A stretch of 64,000 nucleotides of DNA from Desulfurococcaceae archaeon UBA285 (GCA_002495025.1 DADP01000024.1:39356-103355), one strand, 5' to 3'. Counted from the stretch's first letter, positions 7,808 through 17,273 are shown. Numbers and translations: made by a program. The notes: generated by a model from the sequence alone, not told the origin.

Positions 7808-8497
7808 ATGTGCACTACAATTGAAACTATTGGAGAGTGTCTAGGGAAACCAGTAGTAGACCCTTATGGTAGGAGACTAGGATACATAGTAAGCTACTAT
7901 AGTGATGCCGATGGTAGAATAAAAGGATTGGAAATAAACATAAATGATGTTGAATATAGAGAAGTATCAATTGAGAGAATACAGGTTGGTCAAAGCGGCA
8001 TTATACTAATACCCGAATACGAGTACGACGCGATCGTAGTAGAAAACCGTTTAAAAAACGTAAAGAGTAGACTCGCATCTCTCGAAGAACTATACTCAAA
8101 GAAGGAAATAGCAACACACGTATATGAAGCACAAAAGAAGAAACTCGAAGAAGAACTAGCAGTTATAAAAGCAAGAGCAAAAGAAGTAAAAGACGCATTG
8201 AGAAATAGATTACACGAAGTAGAAGAACAAATAGCTGAAATAGAAAAAGCTATGGGTGCACTAAAAACCGGATATCTCGCTGGTGAAATACAAGACAAAC
8301 CATATCTAACAGCACTAGATATAATGAAGAAGACCATGGAAATGTTCCTAAAAGAAAAAGACAATATAAAGAAACACCTCGATAAAATAGAGTCTCTTGA
8401 AGCACTCCCAGTCTCACCAGTAATAGGGCTTCAACAAACCAAAGAGCAGTCGAAAGGACAATCAAGTCAGCCAATGAACGTTGTTGTTATAGAGTAG
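7808..8497 (+). CDS. cdvA: Cell division protein CdvA
   Basis: Archaeal CdvA recruits the ESCRT-III protein CdvB to mid-cell. The N-terminal PRC-barrel (about residues 8-75) includes GKPVVDPYGRRLGYIVSYY. A long coiled coil follows (about 78-190). The polar linker ends in a short hydrophobic tail MNVVVIE, in the position of the CdvB-binding peptide of Sulfolobus CdvA. The start ATG has GGTG exactly six bases upstream. In Sulfolobus cdvA leads a cdvABC operon, but here it stands alone, with convergent tldE downstream. It has its own promoter inside a palindrome. Confidence 0.85.
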   Translation: MCTTIETIGECLGKPVVDPYGRRLGYIVSYYSDADGRIKGLEININDVEYREVSIERIQVGQSGIILIPEYEYDAIVVENRLKNVKSRLASLEELYSKKEIATHVYEAQKKKLEEELAVIKARAKEVKDALRNRLHEVEEQIAEIEKAMGALKTGYLAGEIQDKPYLTALDIMKKTMEMFLKEKDNIKKHLDKIESLEALPVSPVIGLQQTKEQSKGQSSQPMNVVVIE

Positions 8498-8587
8498 ACT
8501 GTAATACCCACTACCATCTTACTAAAACACTGGTTTTTCCGAGTAATAATAGAGAATAATGTATAGGAGATGAGTTAAGAGAAAAAA

Positions 8588-9910
8588 TTATGCTTCAGGT
8601 TTAGTTATAGGTATGTTTTCAATCGCGAGGAATGGTGCTCTAGTTGGTATTCTAACCTCCCACCAGGCTATATCATATCTATTCTTTGTAGCTCCAGTAA
8701 TACTTGATAGTAGTCTTGGATAACTCGTAGCTATTCTAACTCTACCCACATGGCCCTCTATTTCACCATTTCTCACCAAGAGTGCAACGTCTCTAGAGAC
8801 TGTTGAGAAATATCCCTCATAGTAGTTTTGTAGTCTTGTATACCAGTTATTAGTTATTATCAAGCCATTCTTTACAATAGATGGGAGTTCTTCTTCTTTT
8901 AATTCACCACTAGAAATCTCTAGATTCCACGCTCTTGGATATATCCAGCCAGCGTTTCCAGTGGATTTTAATTGTAGTTTTGATGCTGTTGCAGTGTTGT
9001 GTAATACGTTTTTAATTAAACCATTTTCTATTATTGGCTTGTCAAAGGTTTCAACGCCTTCATCATCGAAGCTTCTAACACCTGGTAGAGTTACGTCTCT
9101 GGGTTTATCATATAGACTTATTACGTCACTACCTATTTTCTCTCCTGGGGCGTATTTTGCGAATACTGAGAACCCTATGAGTACCCATAGAGCAGAAGCC
9201 ATATAGGCAAGGTAGTTGAAGAGGTTGCCGGCTACGAGTGGTGATATTACTACGTTGTACTCGCCTGGTGATATATCGGCTTTCTTGTTTGTTATAGTTG
9301 CGTAGTAGCCGGCTTTTCTCCCTACTTCTCTTATTGCGTTGTGGTCTAGTTTTGTTGAGCCGTGTGCCCAGTGTCCGCTGAACTCGCCTTTGAAAGCACG
9401 TATATATGCTTCAACACCTGTTTTCTCTTCGCTACACTCGAATCCACGGGTGTCTACGAGTATGGTTCTTGTTTTTGAAAGTGTGAGTGTACCTGCTACT
9501 CTATCAACTCCCTGCGAGATGGAGGCGTCTACCATTTCTTCTACTAACCTGCTCGGATCGTTCATCGAGGATTCTACGTTTGGATCGTATGTATTTGTTA
9601 GTGGACTACACTTACCCGGCTCTGGTAGTGGAGCATACAACTCGGATTCTTCGATTCTACTAGCTAGCTTCAAGACCTCCTCGGCGTTTTTCACTATGTA
9701 GAGTGGGTCTTTGGAGTCATAGTCTAGAATCCAGAGCCGCCTGGATTTAGCTAGTCTCAACTGTATGCTTGTTTGCAGCCATGACTGGGTTACAGAGGGC
9801 TCTGAATTCCATAGTTTAACCATTACATTGTTTTTCTCTTCTATTAATACTGATACCTCGTCGAATTTGTTTTGAAGTGTTTTTAATAAGATATACGCGA
9901 GTTCACTCAT
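8588..9910 (-). CDS. TldE/PmbA-type subunit of the TldD/TldE protease
   Basis: Partner subunit of the TldD/TldE metalloprotease, which in bacteria degrades unfolded peptides and matures microcins. It has the overall PmbA fold but lacks the HExxxH zinc motif, as expected for the non-catalytic partner. Recognisable parts are the glycine-rich SPLVAGNLFNYLAYM and the C-terminal DIAWWEVRIPTRAPFL. ATG 9910 overlaps the tldD stop by four bases, so the two are co-translated and very probably form a complex. Confidence 0.85.
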   Translation of the reverse strand: MSELAYILLKTLQNKFDEVSVLIEEKNNVMVKLWNSEPSVTQSWLQTSIQLRLAKSRRLWILDYDSKDPLYIVKNAEEVLKLASRIEESELYAPLPEPGKCSPLTNTYDPNVESSMNDPSRLVEEMVDASISQGVDRVAGTLTLSKTRTILVDTRGFECSEEKTGVEAYIRAFKGEFSGHWAHGSTKLDHNAIREVGRKAGYYATITNKKADISPGEYNVVISPLVAGNLFNYLAYMASALWVLIGFSVFAKYAPGEKIGSDVISLYDKPRDVTLPGVRSFDDEGVETFDKPIIENGLIKNVLHNTATASKLQLKSTGNAGWIYPRAWNLEISSGELKEEELPSIVKNGLIITNNWYTRLQNYYEGYFSTVSRDVALLVRNGEIEGHVGRVRIATSYPRLLSSITGATKNRYDIAWWEVRIPTRAPFLAIENIPITKPEA

Positions 9911-11346
9911 TTCAATACACCTACTCTCATTTTTCCAAGTCTAACATTTGGACCGCCAAACCAGACTGGAACACCCTGTGACGGCTCGCCTTTACCACAT
10001 GTGCCAGGATAAAACTCTAAGTTTCTATCTTTAGCTACTATATTACTATAGAACCAGCCCGTTGTAAACTCTAATACGGGGTTTAATACTGGTTCTGCTA
10101 GCTCGCCGTTTCTAATCATATATGATTCAAGACCCACGTATCTCTGGTTCCAACGGGCGTCGTCAATGTTCCACTCCATATAGGATTTTACAAATAATCC
10201 TAGTTCTATGTCTTCTATTAGTTCTTCGAATTTATAGTCTCCGGGGGTTAGATATGTATTGCTCATTCTTATAATTGGCTCGGAAGCATAGTCCATAGCT
10301 CTAGCTGCTCCATTACTGCTTGTATTGAATATTCTAGCTGTGTGTCTATTGTGGAGGGGTTCGTATAGCAATCCCTCTTTGTATAGATATCTTGGTCTAG
10401 CTCTTACTGCTTCATCATCGTATAAATAGAATCCATAACTGCCGGGTATTGTTGGGTCTTCTACAACTGTTGCTTGTTCATTTCCAACTCTGAATTTACC
10501 AATCATATCGGGTTTTACGTAGGATTCACCAGCTTGAGCTGCTTCTCTACCAAGTATTCTATCTGCCTCCATGGGGTGGCCCGAGGATTCATGTACTATT
10601 AATCCCACGACTTCAGAGCCCACTACTACATCTATTTTCTCGTTTGGTGGAGTGGTTCCCTTGATCAATACTTTCTCGAGGTTTAATAGTTCATCTCTTA
10701 CTTTGACTTCGGGTTTCCATTCATCTATTAACTCTGCTCCTCTAGATGCTCCAAACTCGCTTCTTCTCTGGAGGCTCCTACCCTGGTATAGAAGTGTAGA
10801 GTTTACTCCTATGAATAATCTGGGTATGTATGACTCTACGTATCCCCCCTCGGAAGTAATTACTAGTTTTTCCTGTATGTGTATATCTAATGATTTCACC
10901 ATTGAGACAAGTTTAGCTTCTTTTATTTCTCCAGCTGTGTTTTTATAGATCTCGGAGAGAACGTTTATTGCATCCTCTATTTTTAATTCTTGTAGTGGTT
11001 TCTTCTCGACTACACGGTATTTAGCGCGTCCAGGTCTTTCCTCGGAGAATTCAATGGGGTTTTTTCTAAGTCTACTGGTTGCTTTTGCTCTAATGTATGC
11101 GTTTTCAACTGTTTTATATAGGTCTTCTAAGTCTAGACTATTTGTTGCTGCAAATCCAAGCGATCCATTCACGAGAACTCTTATACCAACACCCTTTGTT
11201 TTAAATACTCCAGTACCCATTAACTTATTGTTTCGTAGAGTAACACTGTATCCATAGTCGTTTTGAAATCTTACTTCAACGTATTTTGCTCCCAGAGCTA
11301 GCCCGCGCTCTATTATTCTATAAAGAACATCCTCACTTACTTCCAA
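9907..11346 (-). CDS. TldD-type zinc metalloprotease subunit
   Basis: Catalytic subunit of the TldD/TldE peptidase. The zinc motif HESSGH is at about residues 252-257 (GLIVHESSGHPMEADRILG), with the family's C-terminal PGTCGKGEPSQGVPVWFG. Length (479 aa) is normal. Start TTG 11346 has AGGTG nine bases upstream. It is the first gene of a two-gene minus-strand operon with tldE. It likely trims peptides in the cytoplasm, which fits a proteolytic organism carrying the secreted subtilase nearby. Confidence 0.9.
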   Translation of the reverse strand: MEVSEDVLYRIIERGLALGAKYVEVRFQNDYGYSVTLRNNKLMGTGVFKTKGVGIRVLVNGSLGFAATNSLDLEDLYKTVENAYIRAKATSRLRKNPIEFSEERPGRAKYRVVEKKPLQELKIEDAINVLSEIYKNTAGEIKEAKLVSMVKSLDIHIQEKLVITSEGGYVESYIPRLFIGVNSTLLYQGRSLQRRSEFGASRGAELIDEWKPEVKVRDELLNLEKVLIKGTTPPNEKIDVVVGSEVVGLIVHESSGHPMEADRILGREAAQAGESYVKPDMIGKFRVGNEQATVVEDPTIPGSYGFYLYDDEAVRARPRYLYKEGLLYEPLHNRHTARIFNTSSNGAARAMDYASEPIIRMSNTYLTPGDYKFEELIEDIELGLFVKSYMEWNIDDARWNQRYVGLESYMIRNGELAEPVLNPVLEFTTGWFYSNIVAKDRNLEFYPGTCGKGEPSQGVPVWFGGPNVRLGKMRVGVLK

Positions 11347-11404
11347 TTAATACACCTGCAAAATAAACTATATCCAGCCTAGAAAATATAAATCTTCAAG
11401 AACA

Positions 11405-11956
11405 CTAAATGTTAAAAAGTATTTTTAAGACCAGACTAGTAGCTGCTGAAAGAATTATTACGAGTACAGGATTGACTTTTAAACCAAATAGTATTGCAAA
11501 CGCAACTATAAATACAATGAATACAATGTAGTCAAAACCCCCTGTTTTCAACATCATACTACTCGCTAATCGTAGAAACGCGTAGAGGATAATAGCTAAT
11601 ACTGCTGCATTAACTCCTCTAAAAAACGCCTTGGCAATATAGTGATCCATAAATGGTCTAAGCACGGTAACTATTCCAAGAATGATTATATATGATGGTA
11701 ATACAACACCAAACGTTGCTATTAGAGAGCCTGGAAGCCCCTTTAACTCGTATCCAATCCATGTAGCTGCATTTATTGCTATAGGACCCGGTGTACTCTC
11801 AGCTATACCAATTATACTTAGAAACTCTTCCTCGCTAATCCACTTTTTCTCTTCAACTAGAATTCTATAGTATATACCAATACCTCCATAACCACCTCCA
11901 AACATTATAAAACCTATTTTTAAAAACACTAGAAACAATTCGAGATAAGACACCAA
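11405..11956 (-). CDS. CHR-family (chromate transporter-like) membrane protein
   Basis: A single CHR domain (183 aa) with the motif FGGGYGGIGIYYRILVEEK followed by ESTPGPIAINAATWIGYELK, the hallmark of ChrA-type transporters. About five to six helices are visible. Short single-domain CHR proteins normally work as pairs; no partner lies next to this one, so it may form homodimers. The true substrate of archaeal members is uncertain. Start TTG 11956 has GGTG seven bases upstream. It is 58 bases upstream of tldD on the same strand. Confidence 0.85.
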   Translation of the reverse strand: MVSYLELFLVFLKIGFIMFGGGYGGIGIYYRILVEEKKWISEEEFLSIIGIAESTPGPIAINAATWIGYELKGLPGSLIATFGVVLPSYIIILGIVTVLRPFMDHYIAKAFFRGVNAAVLAIILYAFLRLASSMMLKTGGFDYIVFIVFIVAFAILFGLKVNPVLVIILSAATSLVLKILFNI

Positions 11957-12035
11957 TTTACACCACCATGTCTACTTCACATCAAATTTTATTTTAATAC
12001 TTGAATTCTACATAATATGGTAGAGAGGTGTATAT

Positions 12036-13424
12036 ATGAACGCGCTTTCAAAGTTTTTCCAACCGGAAAGTGTAGCTGTAATAGGTGCAACACCAAAAGA
12101 AGGAAAAGTTGGTAGAGCAATACTAGAAAATTTTATTTCAAGGTTTAAGGGGAGAATATACCCTGTAAACCCCAACTACGATGAAATACTTGGATTAAAG
12201 TGCTACAAGAGCGTTAAAGAAATACCTGAAACACCAGACCTCGCCGTAATAGTTGTACCAGCACCACAAGTACCCCAAGTACTAAGAGAGCTAGGAGAAA
12301 AAGGAACAAAAGCAGCAGTAATAATTAGCGGTGGATTCAGAGAAACAGGAACAAAAGAAGGAGCTGCACTAGAAGAAGAAGTAGTAAAAATCTCGAGGGA
12401 ATACGGTATAAGGATCATTGGACCAAACTGTATTGGAATATTTGACAATTGGAGTGGAGTAGATACATTCTTTACAACAAAGATGAGAAAACCACCACGT
12501 GGATATGTAGCCTTTATAAGTCAGAGCGGAGCGTTTGCAACAGCACTCATGGACTGGATGGCCTATCACGGAATAGGAGTTTCAAGAGCAATAAGTTATG
12601 GCAACAAAGTAGACGTAGACGACATAGACCTACTCGAATACCTAGGTGAAGACGATAAAACAAAAGTTATTTTAATGTACATTGAGGGAATAAAAGAATC
12701 GCGCGGTAGACTATTCATAGAGACTGCCCGAAAAGTATCTCTCAAGAAACCAATAGTTGTATATAAAGCTGGAAAGACAAGTAGAGGTGGTAAAGCAGCA
12801 GCTAGCCATACTGCCGCTATGGCTGGAGACTACTCGGTGTACAAAGCAGCATTTAAACAAGCAGGTGTAATAGAAGTTGAAAGTTTTGATGAAATGATGG
12901 ATGTTGTCAGGATCTTCCTAGACCAGCCATTAATGCGTGGTAATAGAGTATATATAGTAACAGATGCTGGCGGAGTTGGTGTAATGCTAACAGACGCGTT
13001 AACTAATGCTGGATTTGAAATACCAGTAACACCACCAGATCTAAAAGAGAAGTTGAGAAGTATATTACCACCACACAATATAGTTGAAAACCCAATCGAC
13101 TTAACTGGAGATGCAGACGACGAACGCTATATAAGAGTATTAGAGCTACTAGCTAATAGAGAAGACGTTGATGCAATAGTAGTTGTTGCATTACCACAAA
13201 TACCTGGATTAAAAGGTACATTTGTAGACTACATAGCTAAAATCAAAGAAGAAACAAAGAAACCAGTTGTAGCATTAACTATTGGAAGCGAAATTTCAAT
13301 TGAAACGGCAAAGAGACTACAAGAAAAAGGAGTTACAGTATTCGAATCACCTGAAAGACTAGCAAAGGCCTTAAAAGCTCTTAGAACTTATAGTCTACAC
13401 GTAGCTAGGTTTAAGGGTCTCTAA
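12036..13424 (+). CDS. acdA: ADP-forming acetyl-CoA synthetase, alpha subunit
   Basis: Makes ATP from acyl-CoA, ADP and phosphate, the main energy-conserving step of peptide and sugar fermentation in hyperthermophilic archaea. It has an N-terminal CoA-binding Rossmann domain (VAVIGATPKEGKVGRAILEN) and succinyl-CoA-synthetase-like domains, with the phosphorylated histidine in GGKAAASHTAAMAGDYSVYK. It is 462 aa, the size of the separate alpha subunits of Pyrococcus. Start ATG 12036 has GGTG five bases upstream. The beta subunit follows after two bases. Confidence 0.93.
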   Translation: MNALSKFFQPESVAVIGATPKEGKVGRAILENFISRFKGRIYPVNPNYDEILGLKCYKSVKEIPETPDLAVIVVPAPQVPQVLRELGEKGTKAAVIISGGFRETGTKEGAALEEEVVKISREYGIRIIGPNCIGIFDNWSGVDTFFTTKMRKPPRGYVAFISQSGAFATALMDWMAYHGIGVSRAISYGNKVDVDDIDLLEYLGEDDKTKVILMYIEGIKESRGRLFIETARKVSLKKPIVVYKAGKTSRGGKAAASHTAAMAGDYSVYKAAFKQAGVIEVESFDEMMDVVRIFLDQPLMRGNRVYIVTDAGGVGVMLTDALTNAGFEIPVTPPDLKEKLRSILPPHNIVENPIDLTGDADDERYIRVLELLANREDVDAIVVVALPQIPGLKGTFVDYIAKIKEETKKPVVALTIGSEISIETAKRLQEKGVTVFESPERLAKALKALRTYSLHVARFKGL

Positions 13425-13426
13425 CC

Positions 13427-14128
13427 ATGACACCCAGAGAAATAATTAGAAAAGCCCTTGAAGAAGGTAGAACAAAGCTACTAGAACACGAAGCTTTTGA
13501 AGTAGCTAAGTACTACGGTATACCAACTCCAAACGCCGTACTAGTTAAAACACCAGAAGAAGCATATAAATACGCTGATGAAATAGGCTATCCACTAGCC
13601 GCTAAAATAGTATCACCAGATATAACACACAAGAGCGATGTAGGAGGAGTAAAACTATTCATTAAAAACAAAGAGGAAGCATACAAAGCAGTAGAAGACA
13701 TATTAACTACAGTCCCCCAGAAAGCACCTGGAGCTAGAATAACAGGCGTTATTATATACAAAATGGCACCACCAGGCGTAGAAGTCATAGTGGGTGGATT
13801 AAGAGACGGTGTCTTCGGGCCAATAGTAATGTTTGGTCTTGGTGGAATATTCGTAGAGGTAATGAAAGACGTTTCATTTAGAATATACCCAATAAGCACA
13901 GAAGACGCATTAGAAATGATTGATGAAATAAAATCAGCTAAAATACTCAATGGATATAGAGGCCAACCACCCGTAGACAAACAAGCACTAGCAGACATAA
14001 TAGTAAAAACAGCAAAACTCCTCGCTGAAAACGAAGAAATAGAATCCATAGATTTAAACCCCGTACTCGCCTACCCACAAGGAGCAATGGCCGTAGACGT
14101 TAGAATTATATTAAAACAAAAAGGGTAA
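13427..14128 (+). CDS. acdB: ADP-forming acetyl-CoA synthetase, beta subunit
   Basis: ATP-grasp subunit that transfers phosphate from the alpha-subunit histidine to ADP. The ATP-grasp body shows YPLAAKIVSPDITHKSDVGG (about residues 50-70), which contains the second histidine of the relay, and VIVGGLRDGVFGPIVMFGLG. The length of 233 aa matches stand-alone beta subunits. It starts two bases after acdA, and the downstream coiled-coil gene follows after four bases, so all three are probably co-transcribed. Confidence 0.93.
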   Translation: MTPREIIRKALEEGRTKLLEHEAFEVAKYYGIPTPNAVLVKTPEEAYKYADEIGYPLAAKIVSPDITHKSDVGGVKLFIKNKEEAYKAVEDILTTVPQKAPGARITGVIIYKMAPPGVEVIVGGLRDGVFGPIVMFGLGGIFVEVMKDVSFRIYPISTEDALEMIDEIKSAKILNGYRGQPPVDKQALADIIVKTAKLLAENEEIESIDLNPVLAYPQGAMAVDVRIILKQKG

Positions 14129-14132
14129 TTGA

Positions 14133-15077
14133 ATGAACAATAATTTAAACAATCTAAGCATTGAAGAACTAAATAAAAGAGCCGAAGAACTCGCCAGAGA
14201 AATATATGAAACACGAGAAGCCATTAAAAACCTGAAGGAAAAGAGGATAGAATTATTCAATCAAATATCTAAACTACGCCAGGAAAGAGCTAAACTCCTA
14301 GAAGAAATAAGAGGTATTAAAACCAAATTAAAAACAGCTAGAGAAGAACGTAGAAAACTAATTGAGGAGTATAGAAAACTCGTAGAAGAACGTAGAGAAA
14401 ACGTACTACAAGTAAGAGCAATTAAAGACTTACTATCAAGTAAAGCCAGTGAAGTTCAAAGCCTTCAAAACCAGACAAAGGAAATAAGAGTACCTATAAG
14501 TGTTATCAAGCAGAAAATAGATGAGATAGAGTGGACAATACAAACAAATGTTTTAACACCAGAAAAAGAAAACGAGTTAATTAGAAAACTAAAAGCATAC
14601 AACGCTCTTCTAAAGAGAGTTACTGCTATACGCGAATCACTAAAAGAGAAAAAAGAAGAAGTATTAGAGCTCAGAGCAACCTATATGTCTCTCCGTGCAA
14701 GAATAAAAGAACTAGATGAAAAAATAAAGAAGCTAAGAGAAGTCATAAACGAGAAAACAACTGGTGTAAACAAACTAAAAGACTCGCTTAATCAACTAGT
14801 TCAAAAATACAATAGTATAAAGTCGGAGTTAGAATCAAAGAAAAAAGAGTTAGAGGAATGCAACAACGAGTTAACAATGAAAACATCTAAATTAAACGCT
14901 CTACGTACTCAATACCAAGAAACACTCGCCGCAATTGAAGAAGCAAAGAAGAAACAAGTACTCAATGAGAAGAAGTCAAAAGTTGCTAGAGAAATAGAGC
15001 AAAGAGAGAAGAAGAGGTTGACTATTGACGAGTTAAAGATAATGTATGGCGATCTCGAAGACCTCAAAGAAGACTAG
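14133..15077 (+). CDS. Long coiled-coil protein (COG1340-like)
   Basis: A 314-residue protein that is almost wholly heptad-patterned Lys/Glu/Leu coiled coil, with a short non-coiled C-terminus (TIDELKIMYGDLEDLKED). It resembles the conserved archaeal coiled-coil family COG1340, whose role is unknown. It follows acdB by four bases, which is linkage only and not evidence of shared function. Its TAG stop interlocks with the TAG of the convergent prenyltransferase gene through the sequence CTAG. Confidence 0.75.
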   Translation: MNNNLNNLSIEELNKRAEELAREIYETREAIKNLKEKRIELFNQISKLRQERAKLLEEIRGIKTKLKTAREERRKLIEEYRKLVEERRENVLQVRAIKDLLSSKASEVQSLQNQTKEIRVPISVIKQKIDEIEWTIQTNVLTPEKENELIRKLKAYNALLKRVTAIRESLKEKKEEVLELRATYMSLRARIKELDEKIKKLREVINEKTTGVNKLKDSLNQLVQKYNSIKSELESKKKELEECNNELTMKTSKLNALRTQYQETLAAIEEAKKKQVLNEKKSKVAREIEQREKKRLTIDELKIMYGDLEDLKED

Positions 15078-15907
15078 CGTCCAAACCTCCTCTCTCTTCT
15101 TTGATAACTCCTTATCGCTCTCCAAAAATCAATTTTTCTAAATTCTGGCCAGTATACATCACAAAAGTATAACTCGCTATATGCTGAGTGCCACAAGAGG
15201 AAGTTACTAATTCTCTCTTCTCCACTCGTTCTAATAATCAAGTCTAGATCTGGTATTTCACCTGTCGGCAGGTATTTTAAAAATAATTCTTCTGTTATTT
15301 CACTCGGGTTTAATTGATTGCTTACAGCGTCTTCTACAATTTTCCTTACTGCTTCAATTATTTCCTGTCTTCCACCGTAACAAAGCGCTATTGTCAATGT
15401 GTAATTTGAATACTTGGAAGTAGCTTCTTCTGCTTTTCTAGCTATTTCTCTCAATTCCTCTGGAACCAGGTCTAGGTTTCCCACTATTTTAATTCTAACT
15501 TTGTTTTCATGTAGTTCTCGAAGGGAAATTAATTCTTCAAGTCCATTCTTAATAATGTTGAATAGGTTTTGTTTCTCCTCTGGGGATCTGTAGAGACAGT
15601 TCTCTGTACTCATAGCAAATAGTGTAACATATGGTATTTTCAACTCCCAAATCCATTTTAAAACTTCTTTAATTTTTGTATATCCATAGTAGTGTCCATT
15701 AACTATGTCTAGCCCCTTTTCTCTAGCCCATCTACGATTACCATCAGGTATTATACCAATGTGTCTTGGAAACGGCCCGTTTTTTATTTGTAGCCAAAGC
15801 CACTTCTCGTATATCTTGTATAGTGGTTTAGTAAGTCTTTCTCCTACACTGAGCGTCATTGACTCTGCTTTTCTTTTAAACACTATTCTCCCCACTTGTA
15901 TCCACAA
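15074..15907 (-). CDS. uppS: Cis-prenyltransferase (undecaprenyl diphosphate synthase family)
   Basis: Builds long Z-isoprenoid diphosphates used as dolichol-type sugar carriers for glycosylation. Signature HIGIIPDGNRRWAREKGLD contains the catalytic aspartate. FAMSTENCLYRSPEE and the C-terminal LIIRTSGEERISNFLLWHSA, with YFCDVYWPEF, complete the family pattern. TTG 15907 is the longest start; GTG 15895 and an internal ATG are alternatives. The minus-strand TATA box is shared with rps8e at 15927-15933. The 3' end overlaps the coiled-coil gene by four bases. Confidence 0.92.
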   Translation of the reverse strand: MWIQVGRIVFKRKAESMTLSVGERLTKPLYKIYEKWLWLQIKNGPFPRHIGIIPDGNRRWAREKGLDIVNGHYYGYTKIKEVLKWIWELKIPYVTLFAMSTENCLYRSPEEKQNLFNIIKNGLEELISLRELHENKVRIKIVGNLDLVPEELREIARKAEEATSKYSNYTLTIALCYGGRQEIIEAVRKIVEDAVSNQLNPSEITEELFLKYLPTGEIPDLDLIIRTSGEERISNFLLWHSAYSELYFCDVYWPEFRKIDFWRAIRSYQRRERRFGR

Positions 15908-15926
15908 TCCTTCTACGAGGGAATTA

Positions 15927-15933
15927 TTTAAAA
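15927..15933. promoter_or_regulatory. Shared TATA box for uppS (-) and rps8e (+)
   Basis: TTTAAAA is nearly symmetric and lies at proper spacing for both genes: predicted starts near 15956 on plus (14 bases before rps8e) and near 15904 on minus (at the uppS start). No other TATA-like site lies between the two genes. Confidence 0.5.
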
Positions 15934-15969
15934 GCCCTGTAAATAATGTTTATCAACCGGTGCTACATC

Positions 15970-16356
15970 ATGGCTTACTATCAAGGCAATGATTTAAGAA
16001 AACCAACAGGTGGATTGAAAGCTAGACATAGAGATAAGAGAAAGTATGAATTAGGCTCCCCGCCAACAAAGACTACATTGTCAACTAGTGAAGAGAGAAA
16101 AATTGAGAGAGTAATGGGTGGAAATAGAAAGATTAGATTAAAGAAAGCACTCTATGTAAACGTTGCATTAAAAGATGGATCAACAAAAAAGGTTAAAGTA
16201 CTCGATGTAGTTGAAACACCAGAAAACCCACAGTACGCTAAATTCAAAATTATATCTAAGGGCACCGTGGTTAAAACAGAACTAGGCTTAGTGAAAATTA
16301 CTTCTCGTCCAGGACAAGACGGTGTTTTAAACGGAGTACTCGTTGAAAAAGCCTAA
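15970..16356 (+). CDS. rps8e: 30S ribosomal protein S8e
   Basis: Archaeal/eukaryal small-subunit protein. The family start YYQGNDLRKPTGGLKA and the C-terminal segment ITSRPGQDGVLNGVLVEK are clear. ATG 15970 has GGTG seven bases upstream, and codons before it in the longer open frame do not match the family. It heads a probable operon with SRP19, a HAD phosphatase, nadM and a MoCF-domain protein. Confidence 0.95.
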   Translation: MAYYQGNDLRKPTGGLKARHRDKRKYELGSPPTKTTLSTSEERKIERVMGGNRKIRLKKALYVNVALKDGSTKKVKVLDVVETPENPQYAKFKIISKGTVVKTELGLVKITSRPGQDGVLNGVLVEKA

Positions 16357-16378
16357 TTGACGAGTAGAGTGGTGTTTT

Positions 16379-16690
16379 TTGAGTAGAGAATATAGAGGGA
16401 AGCGCATAGTAATATACCCAGCATACTTTGATGCAAATCTATCTAGGAGAGAAGGACGTAGAATACCAAAACACCTAGCAATACCTAATCCACGCCTAGA
16501 GGACATTGTAGAAATATGTAGAAAACTAGGTTTAAACCCAGAAGTCGAAGCAGACAAGGTATACCCACGCAATATATTCTCAAAGGGGAGAATAATAGTT
16601 GATAAACGGGGAAGTAAAATCAAAACACTATTTTTAATTGCATCAGAACTGAAAAAACAGTATAGGCAGAAAGCAACCACAGCTTCCTAG
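16379..16690 (+). CDS. srp19: Signal recognition particle protein SRP19
   Basis: Binds SRP RNA helices 6 and 8 and prepares it for SRP54. The N-terminal core YRGKRIVIYPAYFDANLSRR, the basic GRRIPKHLAIPNPRLEDI and the KGRIIVDKRGSKIKTLF segment are family hallmarks. It has 103 residues. TTG 16379 has GGTG five bases upstream. It sits between rps8e and the HAD phosphatase on one strand. Confidence 0.92.
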   Translation: MSREYRGKRIVIYPAYFDANLSRREGRRIPKHLAIPNPRLEDIVEICRKLGLNPEVEADKVYPRNIFSKGRIIVDKRGSKIKTLFLIASELKKQYRQKATTAS

Positions 16691-16720
16691 ATCCAGGTTT
16701 AATCCAACGGTGTATACACA

Positions 16721-17224
16721 TTGTGTGTAATTCTATTTATGGATCTAGATGGAACGCTATGGGACCACTATGACATATCTACTTTAAAACCACCCTTTAA
16801 AAAGACGTCTAGATATACCTTCATAGATTCAAATAATGTAGAAGTCCACGTATATGAATTAGCAGTTAAAATACTAGAGTATTCTCTAGAGAGGAAAATT
16901 ATAACGTCAACACTTAGTTGGAATAACCCCGAAATAGCACTTGAAGCACTAAAAACAATAGAATTAGACCGGTTATTCCACTATCATGCAATAGAAAACC
17001 ACCCAGATAAAGCTAAAATGGCACTAAAAATCGTTAACTTAGTAAAGAGGAGCCACGGGTGTAGCGAAGTATATCCTATCTACATAGATGACCGTGAATT
17101 ACACTTAAACGACATGATCAACGCGCTTCCAAACCTACTCTACATTAAAGCATGGAAAACCTGTACTAACTTCAATGACTGTATTGCTCTAATAGAAAAC
17201 TACTTGAAATCAACTAGTTATTAA
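16721..17224 (+). CDS. HAD-family phosphatase (MDP-1-like)
   Basis: Motif I is MDLDGTLWDHYDIS, with the nucleophile and acid/base aspartates; motif II is around ITSTLSW; motif III is YIDDRELHLNDM. The short HAD without a large cap and the DGTLWDH signature fit magnesium-dependent phosphatase-1, a phosphotyrosine/sugar-phosphate-type enzyme. The substrate cannot be told from sequence. TTG 16721 has GGTG eight bases upstream. It is placed between SRP19 and nadM. Confidence 0.8.
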   Translation: MCVILFMDLDGTLWDHYDISTLKPPFKKTSRYTFIDSNNVEVHVYELAVKILEYSLERKIITSTLSWNNPEIALEALKTIELDRLFHYHAIENHPDKAKMALKIVNLVKRSHGCSEVYPIYIDDRELHLNDMINALPNLLYIKAWKTCTNFNDCIALIENYLKSTSY

Positions 17225-17273
17225 CACCCTCGTAGAAATAAAGTATTTTTGAGGAATACATGGTGGACTATTA

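Noticed and set aside
12369..12649. Short frames on both strands inside acdA
   Set aside because: Shadows of a clear full-length gene with no independent signals.
14133..15077. SMC/Rad50-like protein
   Set aside because: Coiled coil only; no Walker A, signature or hinge motif is present.
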